Source: Symsagittifera roscoffensis (Eukaryota > Xenacoelomorpha > Acoela > Convolutidae). From it: DNA of 64,000 bases. Below the pieces are notes generated by a model. That model was given only the letters and a program-made list of their open reading frames with translations, was not told where the DNA came from and did no database searches. Location: positions 17,285,789-17,349,788 of the forward strand of contig NC_087062.1 in the NCBI RefSeq assembly GCF_963678635.1. Direction: 5' to 3'. Shown here piece by piece: positions 24,369 through 33,800 of this stretch (position 1 is the first letter of the stretch; every line of letters starts with the position of its first letter). The position numbers and the translations under genes are program-made.

Positions 24369-25704
24369 GCAAGAACTCTCCCCACACTGTTGGAAGCGAA
24401 CGCCCACTGGAATGCAGAACGACGTAGATACGACGCACACAATCTACAACAACTAGTGGATGCAACTAGCACTATCGACCCGGAATTACGCAAAGAGCTC
24501 CTATATTCATGGGAGAAGGGGTTTGTCGAAGATAAACCGAAGGGGTCGGAGTGAAATAGTCATAATCTCATACGCAGGGATGAGACGCGCAAAAGTGGGG
24601 CGGCGTTGACCAAACCCTTCAGAGGAAAAGTAGCAACCGAATCGCCGAAAACTGTAACAACAGCTGCAGGAGCAGTCTATCGTAAAAGTGATTTGGCGAA
24701 GGTGGCGAGTCCTCCAAAGAATACAGCTAAGGAAGGATGTGCCAAAAGGAAAAGGCAAAAAGCCCACTGGAAAAACCGAAGAGCAAGCACCAAAAGAAAG
24801 ATGCTGAACAAAACGACGATACGGAGTCTGAGGACGAAGACCAAAACATATCGAGTGAACAGATAAAGGACCTTTTTCAGGATAGCGAGACTGTTGTCAC
24901 TTCTCGGGAAACACCAACCGGTAGAGGTCTTAATTTGGCAGTGAAGCGACCGAAGCCAAATCTCGGGGGTCCAATGACAGTGGGACCCAAAACGCAAGTC
25001 AAAATGAGTTATCGGTCAAGTCGAAAGGCAAATCGGACAAGAAGAAAGCTGCAGTAACAGCAGAAGAGGTCCGAACGTCAAAATAATTGGAAACGGTTGT
25101 TCCACCAGACCAGCCAAGCAGTTCGGGGGGTTCGGCCAATTCTAAAGCTAAGCCATCGAAGAAACGTATTACTAGGGACACTTCCCCTAGTTCAATTCTA
25201 AATGCCTTTCAAAATCAGGATATTGCAACAGAGGAATGGCAAAATCTCGCAGACCAAGTCTTGACAAGAGGTTTGCAAAGGACAGCGGAGAAAATCGCAA
25301 AATCTAGAGCTGAGAATCAAACAGAGACAACATGCGAGCATTGTTCTCCGTCCGGGGTCTCGGATGATTCGATTGAGGATGAACAGACTGGAACGAGTGT
25401 GAGGCGTAGTAAGCGAGCCACGAAAAACCAAGGGCCTAAAAGATTGGGCAGTCCAGTGAATCCTTCGGTGAAGTATTTTAGTACAGACGAGGAGGATGCA
25501 GACCTAAACGAAATGGCTTTGGAGCAGTACAGATATAGTTTGGCTAATGTGAAGACGGATAAGAACAGGCCGATGGAAACTCGACTGAAGCTTCTTGAGC
25601 GTCACCTATTTCGAAAGAAATTTGGATATGATGCATTAAACACGACGCATCCATGGAAGAATCAGTGGAAAGTGCCTCTGGAAATTAAAAAACCAGCAAA
25701 ATGA
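24369..25704 (+). pseudogene. C-terminal pol tail / third frame of the Gypsy element
   Basis: Frames at 24606-24866 and 24737-25057 cover the same stretch in different registers, and a longer frame at 25087-25704 (205 codons) has no interruption. The last holds VRRSKRATKNQGPKRLG (about 25404-25454), which resembles the RRSxR..PxRxG tail found after the integrase in this Gypsy group. The rest is Ser/Lys/Glu-rich with no signal peptide or membrane segment, so it is not an envelope gene. Confidence 0.6.
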
Positions 25705-25832
25705 AAAGAAGAAGAAAGGAAAACTATTCATCAAAACTTTCATCACCAATGGGATCACAAAACTGAGTAGAAAACTCGTATTATTGTTATTTAGTTATAA
25801 AATTTTATATTTATTTGATAAAATTTTCTTGG

Positions 25833-25844
25833 TCTTTGGGGGAA
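25833..25844 (+). promoter_or_regulatory. Polypurine-tract region
   Basis: TCTTTGGGGGAA ends at the base before the right LTR. The GGGGGAA end is the expected place and composition for plus-strand priming, although the tract is short. Confidence 0.55.
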
Positions 25845-26141
25845 TGTGGTACTGCGTTAGCAGTAGGTAACCTTGAGGACAGTTTGTTAGCTACTGCACC
25901 TGCAGTAATCATATATGTTAACTATATATCATTATGCTATTATTATGCAAGAAGTGGTCAAGGCTATTCGGTGGTGCTAAAATCTTAGAGTTGAATTAGT
26001 CGGTGTACCATACTTCAGTATGCTTAGCAGTAACTAACTTCAGCTACGGAAACTTCGATAAACTCAACTAAGAAAGTTAAATTATCAGTATTTATCTCTA
26101 CTTTTATTCCAACACGCTAGACACAGTTTGGGAATATCACA
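25845..26141 (+). repeat. 3' LTR of the Gypsy element
   Basis: 297 bases, TGTGGTACTGCG to GGGAATATCACA. It matches the 5' LTR with 7 substitutions and is followed at once by the GCAGT target duplication. Confidence 0.97.
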
Positions 26142-26146
26142 GCAGT

Positions 26147-27674
26147 AAACAAATAGTGAATAAGTTGAACAACTTTTATAGACTAGCTACGAAGGTCTAA
26201 TACAAGGTCTTTTTCGGAACCGAAAAAAAATAACTGAAGTTCTTCTGAAACATAAGGCAAAAAATGCGTAATCGGAAATTTTCAGGCAGCCAGTAAGCAT
26301 AATTACTGCAAATTTTTGGAGCATTAATGAACACCATATAAAATTAAAGATCATCAATTTTCCTTAGTTTTATTCAAACTATTGATAAATCAATCAACTT
26401 TTTCTAACATAGTTTTGAAACTGGTTGCCAATTTAAATATTAGTTTTTTCTCGTCAATTTTGTTCAAATGGCAGCCATGCACATCCATTTTTTAGTTTGT
26501 CGGCTGCCGTCTCAGAGGTGTTTGTTGTACATAAAGAGTTTGTTAATTATTTTTAGTTCATATCACTTGTGACGTAACTTTTCTTCAGCTTCGCATCCTT
26601 GTGTACACTTTTGCGCACCAAATTTTGAGCTTCCCGGTTATGAGAACCATTTTGCGACTTTCGCGACTTAAAATTGTGCCCGAGCTATGCAATTTGTGCC
26701 TGAAAGCGGTAAACGGCTCACTTTTTAAGGTCTGGAATCAGTCGCAGACCTCAAATTTGACTTTGCGGACCTCCAGCCGCTTGAGATTGACATTCGCCGA
26801 CCCTGATAAGCATGAAAATTTTGTTGCTCGAACAAAAATATGGTCGTCTGTCCATCATAAATCTGCATTTAAGTTTAATATAGACTAGCTCTTGAAAATC
26901 AGTTTGTATTTACGACCATGTGATATTTTCTTCATTCAAAATGCACTTAGCACCAGCACGATACTGATTGAATTCACAGCAGGTGTTCAAAAGTGCTCTT
27001 AATCTTCGGCTCAAAAAATGTGCAGAGCATTACGATGGCACTTTAACGACGCAGATTTAATCGGTTTATTACTTTGACGCTTTTGAGTGAAATTATGTTA
27101 TTTTTATAATAAAAACTTATTCTTAGGCCTTTCTGTCGGCTATTTTCTATAAACAAGTATTCGCCAACACTCATTTTCCGAATTTGAATTATTTTTAGTT
27201 TGAGCTAACGTATATTTATAGAAAAAATCTCTTGATAACAATTGAATTAACTCAATTAATTACCGCAGAACTAGTTGAAAACGTAAGTCACACCTTAATT
27301 CCGTCTACTTTCGATCTGAGGAAAAATGGTGGAATCCCTCATACGCGAAGGACCGAATGCGCGAAAATAAAAACCAGCCAATCAGATTTCAGTAATCTAA
27401 AATTTGGAAAGAAAGTAAACATTTAAATATAAAAACGGCAGAAATATGCAGAACTTTCAAATAGTCACTGACCGCCGCCGAATTGGAACAAATTTTATTT
27501 TTCAAGAGTTTCGTTTTGAAAAGCAAAATTTTGTTTCATTTAATTCATTTTAATTGAATGGCTATTGGTTCTTTTTAAAAATTGACTTTCGGCTAATTTT
27601 GTTTTCGGTCCTTCGCTCACCAGTTTTTTTAATTTTTCAAAATTTCGTATGGCGTTTTTAATTTTTGATTTCAG
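26147..27674. other. Upstream flank of the Kir gene
   Basis: No gene recognised. The 95-codon frame at 26601-26888 has no motif and begins next to GCGACTTTCGCGACTT, a fragment like the GC-rich repeat modules. A promoter and a non-coding first exon for the Kir gene probably lie in or beyond this region, because the first recognised exon begins at an acceptor site. Confidence 0.4.
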
Positions 27675-27803
27675 GCGAACTCAGAGACGAAATGGGGGAA
27701 ACGACACACCAGCAGGCTGTGGTGAGACACCCGATGAACGAGTTGAATTCTGTGTTCACGACAGACAGCGAGTTAGAGTCGCAGGGAAACAACTCCATGT
27801 CAC
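27675..27803 (+). CDS. Kir exon 1 (start codon)
   Basis: Acceptor TTTGATTTCAG precedes 27675, so an upstream non-coding exon is likely. ATG is at 27692-27694; 17 bases of 5' UTR precede it. It codes residues 1-37, a hydrophilic Asn/Ser/Glu-rich cytoplasmic N-terminus. The donor is CAC/GTGAGA at 27804, phase 1. If the donor is ignored, the frame stops at a TAA about 40 bases later. Confidence 0.85.
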
Positions 27804-30800
27804 GTGAGACCGCATCGCAAGGAATCTTTTCCCTGACTAATTAAACACATGTTAGAAACGAGTGCAGTGCACTGTAGTTTTTAATGACGATAAAATGGCT
27901 TTATGAAAGTTTTTGATAAAATGGCTTTATGAAAGTTTTGATAAAATGGCTTTATGAAAGTTTTTGATAAAAATGGTTTTATGAAAAATTTGGATAAAAC
28001 TTGAGAACTATTTTGACTTGAGAGTGATTTGGGAACGCTCCTTTCTTAAGAGTTCGACTTTTTTGGCCGACATGTCCTAAGATTTTGGTAAGAAGGGCCC
28101 TGCCTCATATTTAAAACAAAAAAGGTGAAGACAGAATTTCTCGTACAAAACTTCTACAAAAGAGTCAGCTATGTAAAATGAAGCTGTAGCACGTTGTCGC
28201 TTGAAATTAGCTGCGGTGTCCTCATTTTACGCAAAAAAGTCTTTCTTAGTACATTGGGGTAGATGACTCATTTGAAAAAGGGGTTGCACTTGAAGCCCAC
28301 TCTAATTAAGGTCTAAATCAACGCCAAAAAGAAACAATGCAGAATAAAAAAAACTTTTCAGATTGAAACTATTCCAGAAAACGTCAGTAGAAAGAATAAT
28401 TAGAAGAAAAAATAAATTTATGTTAGAACTAGTTTCGAAAATGAGCTGAAAACATTCCTTGATCAGACTTGTCGCAAAACTCATCGCCCGATAAAGAATT
28501 GAATAAAAAGCGTGTGAGACTGTGTCGGAAGCAGACGGGGAAATTGAACACGCGCTTCAAGAACATCAGCCAGAAAAACGCCAGACTGGTGAAGGACATC
28601 TTCGTGACAGTGGTGGACCTGCAATGGCGATACCTCATATTCATTTCAACTCTATGTCAGTTATCGATCTACATGCTACTTTTATTTCACTTCATTCACT
28701 TCATTCGTTACGAGATCTTTAGGCGTTGCAGACCACAAACTCACCCGTGAAATAATTATTTTCCTTAAGAAGTTATCGTCAGAGGGACCTCGTATCGTAA
28801 AAAAAAAACTTTTCTACCGAAGACTTTAAACAGTTTTAATGAAACAATGACTGAGCAAATTTTTCATGACCTTTTCCGTCTCAATCACTCTGTCTCATTC
28901 ACTTCATTGTCTTTTTCGCTCATTCTCTTGGTTATCCTTTCCGTCGAATTCTTTTTTTCTAACTCACTGTTTTAGCATTTTTCCTGACGTGGACTGGGTT
29001 TGGGTTGGTGTACTACGCATTGATGTGGATCACAGACGACTTCGACAATCAGGACGCCTCCCAGAAGTGTTTCGCCAATATCAAGGACTTCCCAGGGGCA
29101 CTGCTCTTCTCACTCGAGACACAGACCACTATAGGCTAGTCTCTCATACTTCTGGCAAAAAATAGACAACACCTTTTTCTTTTTCTTTGTTTTTTTTTGT
29201 TTTTTTACATTAACTCTCCTTTTTTCAATTTAACATATGATTGTAAAGATTTATTTTTTTTACAACGTCTACGATTCAAATTGAATAATTAAGTGCCGAA
29301 AGCAAATGAACACGAAGAATAAAGCTTAAAACACACGGGCGGATTGAGGGGAGTCACTTTTTCTTCCAAGCATTCGACTCACTCGCCGCCAAAAGACCTT
29401 CTTTGATAAAATTACTTCCATCCATTCTCTGCTGGACGACCTCAATTTTTTTTAAAAGTGCCTTCCAAAAAGTGACCAAAAACGAGACTTTTGACCTGTT
29501 TTTTTTTATTAAATTTGGCGCATAAAATTTAACTAAGTAGGGTCATTAAAATGTTTTGGGAGAGTTCGAAACTAAATTTGGCCGACTAAACAAAAGGTCA
29601 ACAAAAATTTTATTAAAAAAACTTGAGAAAATTCTAGAACTGCCCCTGTTAAGGTATCCTCGTGCCCTTTTCGTGTCTTCTTCAAATTTCGTCAAAGGTA
29701 TAAATGTGAAAAATTGTCGTAGTTGTTTTTTGTTAATGTGTATGAGCAGCTATTACTTCTGATCATAGCTCGTTTCATAATTAAAGACAATATCTTTGGA
29801 ATTTCACTTTAAGGAAAGCGTTAGGAGATTTAAAATTATTTTCAAAGGTATGAATGTGAAAAATTGTTGTAGTTGTTTTTTGTTAATGTGTATGAGCAGC
29901 TATTACTTCTGATCATAGCTCGTTTCATAATTAAAGACAATATCTTTGGAATTTCAATTTTAGGAAAGCGTTAGGAGATTTAAAACTAATTTCAAAGATA
30001 TGAATGTGAAAAATTGTCCTAGTTGTTTTTTGTTAATGTGTATGAGCAGCTATTACTTCTGATCATAGCTCGTTTCATAATTAAAGACAATATCTTTGGA
30101 ATTTCAATTTTAGGAAAGCGTTAGGAGATTTAAAACTAATTTCAAAGATATGAATGTGAAAAATTGTCGTAGTTGTTTTTTGTTAATGTGTATGAGCAGC
30201 TATTACTTCTGATCATAGCTCGTTTCATAATTAAAGACAATATCTTTGGAATTTCAATTTTAGGAAAGCGTTAGGAGATTTAAAACTAATTTCAAAGATA
30301 TGAATGTGAAAAATTGTCCTAGTTGTTTTTTGTTAATGTGTATGAGCAGCTATTACTTCTGATCATAGCTCGTTTCATAATTAAAGACAATATCTTTGGA
30401 ATTTCAATTTTAGGAAAGCGTTAGGAGATTTAAAACTAATTTCAAAGATATGAATGTGAAAAATTGTCGTAGTTGTTTTTTTTGTTAATGTGTATGAGCA
30501 GCTATTACTTCTGATCATAGCTCGTTTCATAATTAAAGACAATATCTTTGGAATTTGAATTTTAGGAAAGCGTTAGGAGATTTAAAACTAATTTCAAAGA
30601 TATGAATGTGAAAAATTGTCCTAGTTGTTTTTTGTTAATGTGTATGAGCAGCTATTACTTCTGATCATAGCTCGTTTCATAATTAAAAACAATATCTTTG
30701 GAATTTCAATTTTAGGAAAGTGTTAGGAGATTTAAAACTAATTTCAAAGATATGAATGTGAAAAATTGGCGTAGTTGTTTTTTGTTAATGTGTATGAGCA

Positions 30801-33800
30801 GCTATTACTTCTGATCATAGCTCGTTTCATAATTAAAGACAATATCTTTGGAATTTCAATTTTAGGAAAGCGTTAGGAGATTTAAAACTAATTTCAAAGA
30901 TATGAATGTGAAAAATTGGCGTAGTTGTTTTTTGTTAATGTGTATGAGCAGCTATTACTTCTGATCATAGCTCGTTTCATAATTAAAGACAATATCTTTG
31001 GAATTTCAATTTTAGGAAAGCGTTAGGAGATTTAAAACTAATTTCAAAGATATGAATGTGAAAAATTGTCGTAGTTGTTTTTTGTTAATGTGTATGAGCA
31101 GCTATTACTTCTGATCATAGCTCGTTTCATAATTAAAGACAATATCTTTGGAATTTCAATTTTAGGAAAGCGTTAGGAGATTTAAAACTAATTTCAAAGA
31201 TATGAATGTGAAAAATTGGCGTAGTTGTTTTTTGTTAATGTGTATGAGCAGCTATTACTTCTGATCATAGCTCGTTTCATAATTAAAGACAATATCTTTG
31301 GAATTTCAATTTTAGGAAAGCGTTAGGAGATTTAAAACTAATTTCAAAGATATGAATGTGAAAAATTGTCGTAGTTGTTTTTTGTTAATGTGTATGAGCA
31401 GCTATTACTTCTGATCATAGCTCGTTTCATAATTAAAGACAATACCTTTGCAGTTTCAATTTCAGGAAATCGTTAGGAGATTTAAAACGCTTAATAAAAA
31501 ATCACTTTTGCTTTCTATTTAACTGAAAATAATCTTATAAAGCTTCGAAATAAGTTTTTGTTCTGGTAGATGAAGGGATAATTTGTTGCAGGCTACGGCT
31601 ACCGGACCCTGAGTGAGAACTGTCCCCTGCCCATCATAGTGTTATGCATCCACTCCATCTTCAGCGTCTTCTTCGAGTCAGTCCTCATCGCCATGACTCT
31701 GGCCAAGATCGTCAGGTCCAACAAGCGCAAGTCCACCATCGTATTCTCAAAGTCAGTTCCGCTTTATAATCATTGTTCGCTGTTTAAGAATAAAGGTTGC
31801 TTATAAAGATACAACAAAAAAACTTTTCTAACTCCAATGAAAAAAGCGTAGATAAGGCGATTGTTGAAAAAACAGCCCACACCAAAATTATTTCCAGTCA
31901 TTTAGTGACCAGGTCAGAACAATAGAAATAACAATTGCCTATAAGTCTCAATCAGTGTCCGAATCTCTTTCGAATAAATAATGATAATCATAATGTATTT
32001 TTTTTGATCATACAGCTCTTGAAATGTCACCATTAAGCCAGCGGCCTGTTTTACTTTGCCACGAGAGAACAATACTTATTTTTCAATATCAGAGGGTGAT
32101 CATGGCAAAAAAATGAAGACTAATTGGGCTAAGTTTTCCTTGTGTGATCTTAGGTACGCCTGCATTGCAATGTACAATAGCCAACTGTGCTTCATGTGCA
32201 GACTGGGAGACTTAAGAGGCAACAGCAATATGTTCGAGGCTCATGTGAGGATGTACTTTGTCCATGAGACCCACACCCAGGAGGGAGAGGTGATTCCGGT
32301 CACATTCACAGACATGGATGTTGGATTCGACCAAGGTGAGTCATCTTGGTCCAGTTAATCATAACTTGACTGAGCCAGAGCCAATGTCAAACTTTTTTAT
32401 TGTATCAAACTGATTACGTCTTGGCATAATTGAAAATTAATATACCTGGATAAAATATAACTTCAGGGCAGAAAATCTTGTTAAATATCTCAAAAATGTT
32501 ACACAGATCCTAAATAAATTTAACTATCAACGAACACGGAAGCTACTGGAATCAAGATGTTGCCAGTTGAACACGCAAATACTTCAACTTCTGGGAATAT
32601 ATTTCAATCATTGAACAGTTCGTTTGCTCACGTCGGACTAGTTTTTTTCTAGCCGGATGTTTGTACTGATAGGTCGAGACAGACTGATGGTGATCACTCC
32701 TATGATCATCCGACACGTGATCAACTGCAAGTCCCCCCTCTACCACATATCGGCACACAATCTCCCCTCCCAGTCGTTTGAGGTGCTGCTGGTGCTGGAG
32801 GGAAACATAGAACAGATCGGAGTGACGGCCCAGTGCAGGACCTCGTACACGCCAGACGAGATATACTGGGGACACTACTTTCAGTTAGAGCTCACATTTT
32901 GACACCTACCCCCCCTCTCTCTACACACACCTGCATAAACATACATGCACACATCTATTATATCTGTCACATATTAACCTGTAAAAAGATCAAATGAGAT
33001 AGAAAACATATATATTTTGTAGTTAAAATTTTTTAACCTTGCGATAAGCGAGAGTTCTGCAACCGGGCACTAGACTTTCTTCCCATTGAAAAATTTGTTC
33101 ACTAACAATAGAACGTTAGATCTTTCTTACGTGATGGCATGCTCAATTTACGTTGTTTTGAAGCTGTTCGTTTTTTGTTCCGACTTTCGAAGAAAACGGA
33201 ATATCTATGCTTGGGGTGGTATAATTTTTATTCGTTCAAATTTAAAATTTTTATACCCCATTGAAGTCATCAACTCCTGAAACCAAATATTTAAAAATAT
33301 ATATTTTAATTTCGACTATTTTTTGCGAAGTTATGAGAGTTTGAAAATGGACAATCTGGTCATGCTCTGGACTAATTTATGAGCTCTTTGAAGATTTTAT
33401 TCATAATGCTGACGGCGTAACACGAGTTTCCTGTGCGTGGTGAATTATTCCCCACAACAAAATCGTTCCAAATTAAATTGAGGCTAGCTAATTGGTCGTT
33501 TAACTTTCGTACGATTCAAGTTTTCACATTTGATCTTTGATAATGTCCAAAATTTACAGTTTTCCAACATTTTCTATTCCCAAAAACTGTTTGATTTGGA
33601 TTAAGGGCAGTCGGAAAATTAAGGGCTTTGCCCTGTATACGAGCAGCAGTCTTGTTCTCGCTTATGTTTTTTCGGCTTAAACGGTTTAATTTTATTCTAT
33701 ATCTTTTCAGTCAATTATATTGCGGCAGTTAAGAGTATGATTTTTGAAGGGAACTGTAAAAGTTGATTTGAGAATCTTAGTAGCTCAAAATTTTTAAAGA

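Larger units (their letters stand above)
19179..26141 (+). mobile_element. Complete but disabled Ty3/Gypsy LTR retrotransposon
   Basis: A 6963 bp insertion with two 297 bp LTRs, a 5 bp GCAGT target duplication, a primer-binding site directly after the left LTR and a short G-rich tract before the right LTR. Its order is gag, protease, reverse transcriptase, RNase H, integrase, which is the Ty3/Gypsy order. Every reading frame is interrupted by stops or frameshifts and part of the integrase core appears to be missing, so it cannot move by itself. I count 7 differences between the LTRs (about 2.4%), so it inserted fairly recently compared with the other elements here. It lies about 1.5 kb upstream of the first recognised Kir exon, in the same orientation. 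Confidence 0.96.

Noticed and set aside
24606-25704. Envelope gene in the Gypsy element
   Set aside because: No signal peptide, membrane anchor or cleavage site; the sequence is charged and low in hydrophobic stretches, so it is treated as a pol tail.
29135-29145. GT donor (GGCTA/GTCTCT) for Kir intron 3
   Set aside because: No downstream AG gives the correct phase and a single GYG filter with this donor; the GC donor does.
29691-31490. Regular repeats as a CRISPR-like array
   Set aside because: The whole 150 base unit is conserved with no unique spacers, and the DNA is eukaryotic; it is a satellite.
32652-32672. Acceptor TTTTTTTCTAG as the start of Kir exon 6
   Set aside because: It would put TGA into the frame a few codons later and lose the GRDRLMV match; the AG at 32672 restores phase and total length.
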